Shown here piece after piece: positions 45,945-58,031 of a stretch of 64,000 nt of DNA (position 1 is its first letter; each line of letters starts with the position of its first letter). A program made the translations under genes and the position numbers. Source of the stretch: Rhabdophis nuchalis (taxonomy: Eukaryota; Chordata; Lepidosauria; Squamata; Natricidae); assembly GCA_039707465.1 (NCBI GenBank), contig CM077646.1:78392715-78456714 (forward strand). Reading direction: 5' to 3'. The notes under the pieces were generated by a model. That model made no database searches. It worked only from the letters and a program-made list of their open reading frames with translations, and was not told the origin of the DNA.

Positions 45945-46897
45945 TGTAACAAACTCAAGCTCAACCCTGCCAAGACTGAGTGGCTGTGGTTTCCGGCACC
46001 CCGGTTCAGCCAGATTACTCCAACTCTGGCCATTGGGGGCGAAACACCGGCCCCCGTGGAGAGGGCGTGCAATTTGGGTGTCCTCCTGGATTCCCGGCTG
46101 TCCATGGAGGACCATGTGGCAGCCGTGGCCAGGGGGGCGTTTCATCAGGTACGCCTGATGTGCCAATTGCGGCCCTTACTGGACCGGGCTGCACTTCGCA
46201 CAGTCACTCAAGCTCTCGTGACGTCCCGACTTGACTACTGTAATGCTCTCTACATGGGGCTTCCCTTGAGGTGCACTCGAAAGCTACAGCTAGTCCAAAA
46301 TGCAGCCGCGCGGGTGATTACGGGAGCCACTAGATGCTCCCACATAACACCGATCCTGCGCGAGCTGCATTGGCTTCCTGTGGCCTTTCGGGTGCGCTTC
46401 AAGGTTTTGACGACCATCTTTAAAGCGCTCCATGGCTCGGGGCCTATTATATGTGAGACCGCCTCCTGCCCCATACATCCCTTAGACCGATACGCTCCCA
46501 CAGAGAGGGCCTTCTCAGGGTGCCGTCGGCCGGACAATGCCGACTGGCGACACCCAGGGGAAGAGCCTTCTCTGTGGCGGGTCCAGCCCTGTGGAATGAC
46601 CTACCCCCTGAACTACGTACCATCACCGACCTCCGCCTCTTCCGTCAATGTCTTAAGACATATTTGTTTCAACAAGCCGGCCTAGCCTAACCTCCCATGG
46701 GGACTTTTAGGTAGTTTTAAATTGGGTTTTAAAATGTGGTTTTAGCGCAGGATAGGATTATTTAATAGTTTTTTAAATTATATTTATTGTATTTTGTATG
46801 CTTTTTAAATTTCCTGTGCGCCGCCCTGGGTCCTCTGTGGAGAAGGGCGGGATATAAATTTAATAAAATAAATAAATAAAATAAAATAAAATAAATT
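45945..46897 (+). mobile_element. 5'-truncated CR1/L3 copy, 210-codon open segment
   Basis: Begins near the equivalent of ORF2 residue 842 (LNPAKTEWLWF). It reads through NLGVLLDSRLSMEDH and DYCNALYMGLPLRC, then shifts frame after KALHGSGP. The 3' UTR ctgtgcgccgccctgggtcc and a (AATAA)n tail end at about 46897. The longest open frame is 46056-46685. Confidence 0.9.
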
Positions 46898-48045
46898 TTA
46901 CTTACATGGAGATGGAGAGTAATACAGGCAATGTTTCTCCCTGGGTGCCAATATGTCAGAATTACAGAATAAGAAAGAATTGCTATAGCTCTTGCTTCAG
47001 TTAGTTGAATATGTGTATCCTATATTAATTAGCTCACGGTCTTCATTGAGACGTTGAAGTACTTTTTGCTACTTATAATTAAACGCAGTGATATTACTCT
47101 GCAAAGCTGGGTCTCACACAGATTGTTGTAGACTGTTTGCAGCTTAGCCTGATAAGTAAGTTCAGTCATTAAGGTTTAATCAATAAACATGGCTAAGCAT
47201 GACAAATATATGCCACCATTTTTAAAAACAGAAATACCTAAGCTTGTGATATTTGTGCAATAGAAAAGTATTTCATTATTGCACTACTACACAGGACAGG
47301 ATACAATGGGAAGATGGATTGGTAAATTCTATCCAGATCAGTTTGATTTTGACCAGCAGAGACCCAAAGCAATTACAAATTGATGGATGGCTTGTGGCTT
47401 ATATTAGTGAAATAAATGGCTTGAGGGAAGTTACTTATGGACAGATGTCCAGACACAACTCAAGGGATTAAATTTAACAGCACTTTGACCATCTGGGGTC
47501 TGGGGAAGCCCAAGTGACTGAATGATATTACTTCTTCCAAGTTGTACAATTAGATGATCTGGATTTTTTCTTTAAATCTTCAATCCCTTAGAAGCACATT
47601 AAAATCAAGTTTGCCTTTTATCACTTCAGATCAGCTCTATCCCAACCTTATCCCATGTTTGCTATGAGAAAGTGATTATAATTATGCTTTAAAATTATAT
47701 TCATCTCTGATTTCCCCCTATAAACGATGTATTTGGAGCACATAGCAGAAGAATCCAGGTTCTTTGAACTTTGATATTTCCATTTAATTCTCACTCTACA
47801 CATACTAAGCAATACATTAGCTAAGATGATGGATTTTAAGACTATTTTAGCCTGGTATTTAAACAAGTTAAGTGCAAAATACACTTTTTGAAACCAAATT
47901 AATAGTGTAATTCCGTTTCCCTCTTAGCGTGGCTTTGTTGTTTAGAGCCAGGGCTTTTTCTTTTGAAATGTTTTAAAAGGTACGTAAAAAAGAAATACAG
48001 CAGTACTGATTTGAACCTGGATCCACAGGCAAAATTTGGAAAAAT
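46898..48045. other. Unique intron sequence
   Basis: No features. The spans 44769-45309 and 45483-45944 are similar; 45828-45905 resembles an old LINE tail in reverse. Confidence 0.55.
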
Positions 48046-48480
48046 TATTTTATTTATTAAATTTAATTGCCAGCCATCTCATCACAGGTGACTCTGGGTG
48101 GGTGGCAGCATTGAAAGCAATAAAACCATAAAATAAATATTTCCAATAATATTAAATTTTTAAAATTAAAAGATTGGGAGAGAAGGAGCAGGATGTGCAG
48201 GGTGGGAGGTGGGATCTTCTGTTGATTCATCAGCTACCTCCAGCGTGATACTCCTGCCCCAAACCAACTGGCAGAGCCAGGTCTTCAGGCTCTTGCGGAA
48301 GACCAGGAGGGTGGGAGCATGTCTCACCCCAAGGCAAGATGTCTCAAAGGGCAGGAACCATGGCAGAGACGGCTCTTCTCTTGGACTCTGCCAGCCAAAA
48401 TTCCATGATTGATGGGGTATGCAGTATGACTCCTCTGCTGGCATGGATGGGGCAGGGCAGTCCCATTGGGGTGAGACAGT
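48046..48480 (-). mobile_element. Different CR1/L2-like LINE 3' end
   Basis: The minus-strand frame (48444-48166) reads GVRHAPTLLVFRKSLKTWLCQL, resembling the CR1/L2 C-terminal motif (alternating basic FKxxLKTWLF). The 3' part has the complement of a 'gcccagagtcacc' type tail and lacks the L3 hallmark. It is older than the L3 copies. Confidence 0.55.
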
Positions 48481-48807
48481 TCCTCAGGTAATTTGGACCT
48501 ATCCTAGATGTTATTGTGTGCAAACAGCTATAATTATGTTCTATAGCTATGCAGAAGTATGAATAGCAACAGAAAAAAAATCCTGTTCTAAGTTATTCTG
48601 GTTTTAGTTAACTTAATCCCATTAAGCCTTTTATTTGTATTAAGCTTTTTATGTATTTATCAAATTTGTATAGACTTCATCTCAGAAAGAGCAACTCTGG
48701 GCAGCACTATGATTAACAGAATGATGAACAACCCAAGGATTACAAACTCTAAGATAAAGAAAAATTATAGACTACAGTTTGAACTACAGCGCCTAGTACC
48801 AGGATGG

Positions 48808-49237
48808 CCGTCCAGTTTGCTCCCACAGAGAGGGCCTCCTCAGGGTGCCGTCGGCCAGGCAATGTTGGCTGGTGACCCGCAGGGGGAGAGCCTTCTCTGT
48901 GGCAGCCCCCGCCCTCTGGAATGACCTACCCCCTGACCTACGGACAATCACTGATCTACGCCTCTTCCGTCGGGCTTTGAAGACCCACTTATTTTGAGTG
49001 GCCGGCCTGGCATAGTTTTTAATCTGGCATACTTTTAAATGTTTTAGTTTTATATGGTTTTAATAGGGATTTTAATAGGTTTTAGACAGGCTACTCATTA
49101 TCTAATGTATTTTAATAGGTTTTTAATTGTTTGTTATGTTTTTATTCATGATTTTACTGCTGCCTGTACACCGCCCTGAGTCCCGGAAGGGAGAAGGGCG
49201 GTATAGAAATTTAAATATTAAATTAAATTAAATTAAA
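48808..49237 (+). mobile_element. Short CR1/L3 copy
   Basis: Starts at tttgctcccacagagagggc (equivalent to IRSHREGLL) and ends with caccgccctgagtcccgg and an (AAATT)n tail. A hAT copy abuts its tail. Confidence 0.88.
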
Positions 49238-49817
49238 TGGCAAACCTATGGCACGCGTGTCACAGGTGGCATGCAGAGCCATTTGTCAGGGCACGTGAGG
49301 CATTGCCCTGTCAGCTGGCCAAGCGCGCATGCACATGCTGGCTAGTTGAGTTCAGCCATTTTTAAAGCCATTTTTCGCCTTCCCCAGGCTTTATAGGAAC
49401 CTGGGGAGGGAGAAAACAGCCCCCCCCCAGCGGTCCTCCGGAGGCTTCAGGAGCTTCCCTGAAGCCTCCAGACTAAAAAGGATGCTACAAGCAAACCAGA
49501 AGTGACTTCCGGTTTGCTCGGAGGGTTGTTTTAAGTGCTCCAGAGGCCTCAGGGAAGCCTCCTGAAGGTCCCTGAAACCTCCGGGGGGGGACGGGGGGGG
49601 AAGGCTGTTTTCACCCTCCTCAGGCTCCTATAAAGCCTTTGGAACCTGGGGAGGGCAAAAAAAGCATGCAAAAAATGGGGGGGGGGTAGTCCCTGTAGTG
49701 CACACATGTGCACTGGGGGTATCGCACATTGCATTATGGGTGCAGCACGCCCATGCAGGACCCCCCTGCGCTCCCCCCACTCATGGCACGCGAGCCCAAA
49801 AAGGTTCGCCATCGGTA
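49238..49817. mobile_element. hAT copy, same family, reverse orientation
   Basis: Begins ggcaaacctatggcacgcgt and ends aaaaaggttcgccatcggta. The middle is GC-rich with runs such as cagccccccccc and repeated tttt-cgccttccccaggct. It abuts the tail of the L3 copy 48808-49237, so no clean target duplication is seen. Confidence 0.7.
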
Positions 49818-52800
49818 GCCTGGTATATCTGAACCAAAAGGCTACTCTCTAAATGAGAGGCTAGATTTTATCTTTGGGAATGTTTTTTCTCTAAAGAATG
49901 CTGAGCTGAAATCACATCACAGTTATTGTTGTTACTCCTCATCCCATTTATACCGTGTCTTTCTGTAAGTACAGTACAGATATTTCACTTCCTCAGTTGT
50001 GTGCTTTACATTTGTTGTTCTGGAGCTTTCAAAATTCCCAGCCAACTACTTGAATGTCAGTCCCAACCATTTGGAGAAGGCTGGGTTAATGGAAAGCTGA
50101 GTTTCACTGACATTACAATGCTAAGCTAACTGAATAATTTAATATCTGAACTTCAGGAGATGAGAACAATGTAATAATGTTTCTGCTACAGTGGGAATTA
50201 TATTTCTCATATTATGCTGCCTCTTTTGTAGTGTCCTTAAAAAATTACATTAAAGCCCACGGCTGAATTCAGATTGTATATCACAATTTAGCTCTGTGAG
50301 AATAACCTTTGACTCTCCCTATGTTTATATATATCCTCCTTGGGCAAGAAGCAGGCTGAAAATATTTCTATCCTAATTAGCCACAACTTGGCAAAATCAA
50401 TCAATGCAAAATAAACTATGGTTAACATTAAATTAATTAATATTAATATTAAATAATGGGGGCAAGCAAACTAGAGATGATACAGATACATCAAAACTGA
50501 GTACTGTTCTGAATCTAACCACATTTTTTTCTATCTGCTTATCTGTTTCCACTTTTTGTTTATGTGCTGGTTCTTTATATAGGCCTTATACAATGTTTGT
50601 ATAATTGCTATCAGTATCTTGTGACAGAATGCATATTTCTCTTATTTTAATGTATAAATGCAGTTTCTATTCATGCTTAATGCTAGGATATTACTAGGTT
50701 TTAAATGAAGGGTGAGAAAAGATTGAAGGATTGAGAATGGAAAGAAGTATATTTAATATTTAAATTATTTAGTATTTGATATTTATCAGCAACTTAGTGT
50801 GCTAAGACTGAATGTAAGCTCAAATGAGTTGTAACATAACATAAAGGAGAAAGATATTTACATATTGAGAGTTGCACCTGAGTTCTACAAGATCATAGCA
50901 GAATGCCTAAAGTAATTCTAATCAGTAGTTAATTGAGTCACTTGAAATCTCATTAAAATAAGCTAGTAAGAACAACCAGTTCTTACAAGTTCTTATAAAC
51001 TAACAACCAGTTTCTAATAGCTCAGTCATTCAACACAAATCTATTGAAAGATTTAAAATGATGTTACATTTATCTGTTATTAAGCTCATTATAAATATGT
51101 AACTGATTGATTCTTTGGTTAATAGTAGGAGGTTGAGAAGTAACCTTAGTTGTATTCTCTTTTATATCAATTAACTTGCTGAAAACAGCATTACATTTTT
51201 GACTGAATGAACAAAACATCACAAGAATTAAAAGAAGATTAATAACATATTACTATGCAGTATATATGGAGATACATCAGGCATCCATGTTTCACATGGT
51301 ATATGAATACAATTAAAAAAAAGCAAAATAGTAAGCTGATTTGAATAAATTACAGGGCTATTCAAAATATTTTGTTCTGTTAATTTTTAGCTAAATACAT
51401 TTCCCAAAATATTAAATACAATTGTTCCAGATAAAGATGCTTTAGGCTTCAAAACTATTTTGCGATGGCAAACATTATGTTTAGCATTGGTAGTTGAATA
51501 AATTTATAATGCTATATCTATTTAGATGGCTAAAATAAAAATTATATGATTGCAGGGTTTATTACCATGTTATTGAGATTTTTTCTCAATTTTGTTTTGC
51601 TAAAATTGTAATAAAAAAGCATCTGGTGAGGATCATATTGGAGGCAGCTATAACTTGCCCTTAGTAATACATAACAAGACATACATTCCTTTAAAAAAGA
51701 CAAAAAACTCCACAAACAATTTGTATATATTTTATATTCATACCTGCTTATTAAGAAATCATAAACTGATTTGAAATTTAAATTCATTTTATATTAAAAG
51801 CTCTCAGAATAAAAAATATAATTGAATTTGCTCACTGCCCCTTATAATAACAAAAAAAAATATATTCAGTTAATTAATATTTTACTCCAGTTCTTGTGAA
51901 AGGTGGAACACCCATTCCTTTTTAACACAATTGCTAAGAATCATTTCATATGCATGAGAGATGTCTGTATGCATATATGACTCTTATAAAATAATGGATT
52001 GAGAGTAGTTTTTCAATTACAATTCACAATTGTGTCTCACAAAATAAACAACAAAGTATAAATGGAAAATGCTTGTATAGCATGTAACTGACTGTACCAG
52101 TGGATCCAAAAAGGATTGGATTGCCCCTTAAGATTTGTTTTTAACAATAACAAGATAAAAGTAATAAAATAAATAAATAAAGGGGAACTGATTTCTTTTT
52201 CTGTACTGTTCTGATTCTTCAAATTATGCCTGTGGTATAAGAGATCTACTGGCCAACTGATAATTGATTAATTAATTAATTGTTAAATTGTTCTGAGGAG
52301 AATGAGAGTAGCTCATCTTCCAATATCAGTTGACCTTGTCCTGCTTGTGAAGGTGAATTTAATTTCTGGAGCAGACTATAAAAATTAGTTGTCATTTCTT
52401 TATTGGATTCTGATGAATTGATAATATTATGTGCCATGGTAATGCAATGTCTGCAAAAAGAAAAGCGAACTCAGAGACATCAGGAATTCAGTAGTTCAAC
52501 CTTAAGCAACATACATTTTTATTATTGCCTTTTTTCTCCTCCCATGAACCATATTTAATATTTCTTCTCATCTAAGAGCAGCTCATCATTGGTGACTTTC
52601 CTGGGAGAGTGAACTCTCAGTGATATAGTTCATATCATAATTTGGCTGCCCAACCTGCCAGTAGAACGTAACGATCCATGAAGGAGGCCATCTATAATAA
52701 TAGTAGATAAATATAGGAAATGGAAGACTGTCCTAGAAGTACTAAAATAGTATGGAAGAGACTACTTTGTCAGCAAAAACAAAGTGGTAATATGTGTAAG

Positions 52801-53472
52801 ACTGGGAGAACAGGATTTTGATTGATGGAATATTTAATTATATCCGAGTGGTGTTGACTCAGTGACCGCAGACATAAACTGTTAATATTCTGGCCTAAGG
52901 TGTACATTTATTTTCTGTTTGTTCAGAGAAAGTGGGAATATGTTTGCCCAAAGTTTGCAGCCTCCTTCAATTGTGCCTGTCTTCCCCAGTTTTAAAAGCT
53001 CCTGCTCTAAGTTATATGGAGAAAGATTTAATTCATTTGTTTTATCCATATAACTCTTCTTGCATTAACTGTACATATTGGCAGGTACATTTATCAAAAT
53101 TACATTAATTTGCCAATATAGCTATAATTGCTATTTAAAAGACAAAAAATGTTGAGTTAGTCATCAAAAATCAACAAAATCGATATATGCTTGATAATCG
53201 ATAATACTTATATAAGTATAAGATTTGCTTCCTTTTAAGATACCCCAAATCTGAGAATGCAAGCTTTTTTTAATCAGCTCAGATATTGCTTTTTCATATG
53301 CCATTTTCTCTTAGCTAATCTCTCTTGAAAAGGACATTTTTATCTGTATATCTGTCTGTCTTCCTAAAATATATTGTTGTGGTTTCATGGATAAAGACAT
53401 TGTCCTGCTTAAATCTTTTCCTAAGGTACAATAAACATGCATTCTGCAAAATGTTATTTAATTTTTGGTGAT
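49818..53472. other. Repeat-poor, AT-rich intron upstream of the exon
   Basis: About 3.6 kb before the exon with no transposon recognised and only short AT runs (for example 52259-52281). Confidence 0.6.
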
Positions 53473-53502
53473 GACGACGACGACGACGACAATAACAACA
53501 AC
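53473..53502 (+). repeat. (GAC)6 plus AAC-rich microsatellite beside the BICD2 acceptor
   Basis: Six perfect GAC units at 53473-53490 run into AAT AAC AAC AAC. The tract ends 21 nt before the exon, inside the zone where a branch point would normally lie. Confidence 0.95.
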
Positions 53503-53503
53503 C

Positions 53504-53523
53504 TGCTTTGATTTCTGTTCCAG
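53504..53523 (+). promoter_or_regulatory. BICD2: 3' splice acceptor of the BICD2 exon
   Basis: A pyrimidine-rich stretch (tgctttgatttctgttccag) ends in CAG directly before GCT TTT GGT. The usual branch-point zone just upstream (18-50 nt from the junction) is occupied largely by a (GAC)6 and AAC-rich microsatellite at 53473-53502. Confidence 0.85.
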
Positions 53524-53736
53524 GCTTTTGGTCAGGCTCATACCAACCACAAGAAAGTAGCAGCAGATGGAGAGAGCAGGGAGGAGACTTTGATACAGGA
53601 ATCAGCCACAAAAGAAGAATACTACATGAAAAAAGTTATGGAACTGCAGACGGAACTCAAGCAGCTGAGGAATGTCCTTGCCAATACCCAGTCTGAAAAC
53701 GAACGCCTAAATTCAGTTGCCCAGGAGCTGAGAGAG
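53524..53736 (+). CDS. BICD2: BICD2 internal exon (probably exon 2), N-terminal coiled coil
   Basis: BICD2 is a cytoplasmic adaptor that recruits dynein-dynactin to Rab6 vesicles and nuclear-pore cargo through long coiled coils; this exon encodes part of the first one. The 213 bp read open as 71 codons, beginning [17 protein letters not shown] and ending [13 protein letters not shown]. The heptad-like run [18 protein letters not shown] lies in the middle. From memory this matches vertebrate BICD2 residues about 81-151 nearly residue for residue. The paralogue BICD1 reads SFSIHRKVAEDGE at the same place, so BICD2 is favoured. A pyrimidine-rich tract and CAG precede the exon and GAG|GTGAAC follows it. 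Both junctions are phase 0, as expected if exon 1 ends in ...QLKE. Exons 1 and 3 were not found. No stop or frameshift is present, so the gene looks functional. Confidence 0.93.
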
Positions 53737-53742
53737 GTGAAC
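53737..53742 (+). promoter_or_regulatory. BICD2: 5' splice donor of the BICD2 exon
   Basis: The exon ends GAGAGAG and is followed by GTGAAC. This is a usable but not strong consensus donor (GAG|GTGAAC) that leaves phase 0. Confidence 0.8.
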
Positions 53743-54170
53743 ATTTTTAAGCAGTAATGATTGAATGGCCTTTGAACCTGAACAGTTGTATTCCCTTGGA
53801 AGAGGTAGTTATGTGTCAGGCTATTCCGAAATTAGAAGTATTTGGAACCATTTCTCAGTTTTATGATTTGCCGTTCTGTCATCTAGCAGCACTGAAAATA
53901 GTTGTTATACAAATATAAGCCTACAACTGTTAATAGGTATCCTTTCTGGGCTTAAGGCTGACAACATACTTTTCCATTGCTTTTCTGTGCAAAGGAAAAA
54001 AAACCCAAAAAGAAAAGAGTCTGAGACATAAGATTGAAAGGCTTGGTGAGCCAAGATTGAAGGGCAAATGTGTACCTGCCTTATTCCGTATACATATAGG
54101 ACTGAGATTTTACACTTCTGTATATCCTAAACGTTATGGGTGTGTTAAATGTTAAGTCTTATTTAATTAT

Positions 54171-54240
54171 ACAGATAATTCTTATTTAGCAACCACAACA
54201 GCAATTAAGCCAGATGGTAACTAAATGAAACTGCACCTAT
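54171..54240 (-). mobile_element. MITE fragment (same family)
   Basis: cagataattcttatttagca then accacaacagcaattaagcc resembles the right end of the family. It is cut by the L3 copy at 54250. Confidence 0.5.
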
Positions 54241-54249
54241 GCTTACAAT

Positions 54250-55010
54250 CTACCAGGTTCGCCTGGTACACCAGTTGCATCCCTATTGGACCGGGGCGCC
54301 CTTCGCACAGTCGCTCATGCGCTTGTGACATCCCATCTAGACTACTGTAACACTCTCTACATGGGGCTTCCCTTGAGGTGCACCTGAAGACTACAGCTAG
54401 TCCAAAATGCGGCCGCGCAGGCAATTTTGGGGACCTCTAGGTATTCCCACGTGACAACGCTCCTGCGCGAGCTGCACTGGCTGCCTGTGGCCTTTCGGGT
54501 GCGCTTCAAGGTGCTGATTGCCATCTTTAAAGCGCTCCGTGGCACGGGACCTAGTTATCTGCGGGATCGTATCCTGCCCCATACATCCCTTCGACCGATT
54601 CGCTCCCACAGAGAGGGACTTCTAGGCAATGCCAGCAGGCGACGCCCAGGGGAAGGGCCTTCTCTGTGGCGGGCTCAACCCTCTGGAATGACCTACCCCC
54701 CGAACTCAGAACTACTACGGACCTCCACTTCTTCCGCCAAAAGTTAAATACCTATTTTTTCCATCAGGCCAGCCTGGCCTAATCTACCTCACCTAGCCTT
54801 CAGTCTGAAGTTTAAATTGTTTTAATCGGGATTTTAAGGGGAAACAGTTTTAAGATTTTAGCACAGGGTGATATTTAATTTGGGTTTTAAATATTTATAA
54901 TTGTTATGTTTATATGTTTTTAATTTCCTGTGCACCGCCCCAAGTCCCTTCGGGGAGAGGGTGCGGTTTATAAATTAAAAATTAAATTAAATTAAATTAA
55001 ATCTTATTTC
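54250..55010 (+). mobile_element. 5'-truncated CR1/L3 copy in BICD2 intron 2
   Basis: Begins near QVRLVHQL and carries ELHWLPVAFRVRFKVLIAIF with an internal deletion after HREGLLG. It ends with ctgtgcaccgccccaagtcc and an (ATTAA)n tail. It lies about 510 bp downstream of the exon, in sense orientation. Confidence 0.88.
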
Positions 55011-55987
55011 ATCTTTTTTTTGCTTGACAGACTTGGCAAAGGTCATTAATATCAGGATTGGTTACATCACCATCATAACTGTGAACGATAGCTAAACAAG
55101 GATTGCCTACACTCAGACGTATATGGTGTATGAACAGATTTTATCCAATAGATGATAATGTTTGTAGGTCAGGGTTCAACGTGAAGTCCTTGAAACTTTG
55201 TGAGTTTGGTTGTTTTCGTGCAACAATGCCACCCTCCCCCCAAGGCAGATTCCCCCACATTCAGTGAGTGAGATCCTTGCATCATTGCACTTGCCATCTT
55301 TTACTTTTATTTTTAATGTTTTATTGATCTGATTGCAATTTCTTTGCTTGTTTGTGAGCTGCCCAGTCAATGATAGCCAAGAGGCATGTAAGTTTAATAA
55401 ATTATTAATATTGATATTGTTTCTGTTTATAGCGCCATTAGTGAAGCTCCTGCTGAGTGCTTAATCGCCTCATAGTTGTCACAAGAACAGTCTTTCTCTC
55501 TTTTATGTTTTCTAGCTATCCTTATTTCTTTTCCTTTTCCCTCTGTCCTGTGCTCAATTATCTTTTATTTTATTCTTTATCTTCCATTCCCCAAAATACT
55601 CCCTTCGCTTTTTGGCCACCTTCCTTTATAAGAAAGTGGCAATTTAACACTTAATTTTATTTGGTAGAAATTGTAAGAATTTGTTAACCGCTGTACCTTC
55701 TCATTTGGTGTTTGCTTTTATTTTATTTCCAAACAAATGTGTTCTGTAAACATAGTTTGGTCTGTTGGTTTTCCTGAAATTATTGTTGGTTTTTCTGCTG
55801 GCATATAACACGTTGAAGCGTTAACATTAAAACAACTCCAAAATAGTGATTATGAACTTGGCTGTTTCTTTTTGCCTCTCAGTGTTCTTTGGAACATGGT
55901 ACATGAAATAGTTTAACAGACTGAAATAAAACTCTGTATAAAAAAAATACCCCTTTCATCGGTCTGAAAGTTAGATATAGTATTTTA

Positions 55988-56225
55988 GAACAGAGCCATG
56001 GTGGCACAGTGGTTTGAATGCAGTATTGCAGGCTAGCTCACTGCTCACTGCCAGGAATTTGAACCTGACTGGCTCGACGTTGACTCAGCCTTCAATCCTT
56101 CCAAGGTCAGTAAAATGAGGACCCAGATTGTTGGGGGCAATATGCTGACTCTGTAAATCACTTAGAGAGGACTGTAAAGCACTGTAAGACGGTATATTAG
56201 TCTAAGTGCTAGTGCTATTGCTAGA
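55988..56225 (+). mobile_element. Sauria-type SINE with BovB-like 3' tail
   Basis: Same order as 19202-19440: catggtggcacagtggtttg, aaaatgaggacccagattgt, then cacttagagaggactgtaaa and ctaagtgctagtgctattgc. Confidence 0.85.
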
Positions 56226-57847
56226 AGAGTTTGTACTTCAACCCCACATTTACTAATTAAATTTCAATTAACTTTTAGTTGGAAAGGAGCATTACTGAAA
56301 AGGCCCAGCTGATTTATTTGAAGCTCTCCATTGAAGAAAAAAGTATTGCAGAAGTGCTGAAAATAATAAGAGCCTTCAGTAAAGCCTCAGATTATAGATG
56401 CTGTGATTTCCCCATTTTGGGTGAACATTAGGAGCAAAATGGGTGTTAAAACTTCCATTCCACTTGATGCCAAGGCTATAGCATCAGCTATAGATGTTTT
56501 CCAGGTCTCTTAGACTCACAATTCAATGACCAGAAGTAGCATCCCGATTATGAGCTAATCTCTGAGGGAAATATAGCTGCTTCCTTCTTTTAAATTTTAA
56601 CTGAAGACATTTCTGCTTCAGAACCAACCTATATTTTAGATGGTCCTTTATAAATATATTTTCTTGCCGATCGATGGGTAATCATGGTTGATTGTTTCAT
56701 TTGCTTAAAACTGTTTTTATTCCCTTGTACACATTTTTGGATGCCTTCAGCAGGAAGAGGGCTAAAAATAAAAGTTAATAATAGTATTTTGCCTTTTAAA
56801 AATCATTAAACCTGCACCATTCTTTGTGTTTATGTGTGCATATGTGTGTGTTTATGTGAGTTTTTTAAATTTAAGATGGGTGTGTTTGGGGGTTTTTTGT
56901 TTGTGGGTTTAGGGCTTCAATATTTTTAATAACATCGTGTTTTAAGATTTTTTTAAAATAGATTTTACAACAAAACATGTGTGGTTGTGGGAGAGTCCAA
57001 GAATGTGTTAACTTGTCCTTTCTGCCCAGAGACTAAGATCAAATTGTAGCCATGCCTCCAGGCCTCTCTGTCTGGCTCCAGTTTCGACTCAGTCTTGTCC
57101 AAGGCAGACATATATATATTTGGCTGTAGGACTTTCAACATTCTTGGATTCTCCATCAACCAAATCTTTCAGACTAAGCTGGTATCTGCAAAGGACTCAG
57201 GATCTGTACCTGCGTGCATCTACCGCTCGCCACTCTGCCAGCTCAGAACTCATTTGGTGTGCTGGTTCTTTTTCTTCTTGCCGCTATTAGAGCTGCCAGC
57301 CACATATTCGTGGCCAGGGCCTCCTGTTTATTCGCCGCCACCCCAGGATTCCCCTGACTAACCACCTTACTGGGAAGATCCATAATTCTATTTTATTTTA
57401 GAAATGAACTCTTTTTTAAAAAAAGAAAGAAAGCTGGGGTTTTGGGATCACCTCTCTACCTGCAACTTTCTCCTTATTTGTTGTCATCTATGGAGAAGAT
57501 TGTAAACTACAGCTGGTTAAATTAATTGAGCATCTATTTTTCTGCTACACCTATGTTTTCTTAACATATAGAACTGCAACTCCCCTTTGAAGATGTTCGT
57601 TTTTGTATTGTGTATAGGTATGAGTGCATAGAAACAATTGGCCTATTTTCAAGAGTAATATATTTTTAAATGGGTATGAAACAAAATGATTGCTTTTAAA
57701 TCACAGCTGTTTCGTTTTCATTTGTTCCTGTTCGGACATGCTGATAGGGTGGTTTCTAAATATGAATGTAGCTCTTCATATTTGCTGGCTCAACAAATTG
57801 TGTCTCATGTGATCATTCTAAAAAATGCATGTCATTTAATGTTTCAT
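56226..57847. other. Intron 2 sequence with one exon-like open segment
   Basis: A 50-codon segment at 56279-56431 follows an acceptor-like acttttag (see findings). The rest shows no coding signal. The spans 55011-55987 and 58032-58641 hold nothing recognised beyond a LINE-tail-like piece near 55355-55405. Confidence 0.45.
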
Positions 57848-58031
57848 TATTTAGAGCAGGCTGTAGTTCAGTGAGAAAAGTACATAATTTGCATGTAAGT
57901 AGTTCCAGGTGCAGTCCCCAGTATCTCTGGATCCAGTTGTGTAAAAAGTGTGTAAAAGTCTGAAGCATTGCTGCTGGTCACTGTTGACTGAGGTAGAATG
58001 GACCAATAATCTGATTTGATTTAAGACAAGG
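57848..58031 (+). mobile_element. Diverged tRNA-derived SINE
   Basis: Head gctgtagttcagtgagaaaa and ccaggtgcagtccccagtat, then ctgctggtcactgttgactg and gaccaataatctgatttgat. It fits an old squamate tRNA SINE. Confidence 0.6.

Larger units (their letters stand above)
1..53523 (+). other. BICD2: BICD2 first intron (partial), repeat-rich
   Basis: Inferred from the exon at 53524-53736. No other segment upstream reads as a BICD2 exon, and no host exon of another gene was recognised. Anything in this span that looks coding is transposon-derived. The intron would exceed 53 kb, larger than I remember for the mammalian gene, in keeping with the load of inserted elements listed separately. If a gene on either strand is nested here, it is not visible by eye. 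Confidence 0.7.

Noticed and set aside
53524..53736. Assignment to BICD1
   Set aside because: The run [15 protein letters not shown] matches BICD2; BICD1 differs here (SFSIHRKVAEDGE) as I recall it. An alignment would settle it.
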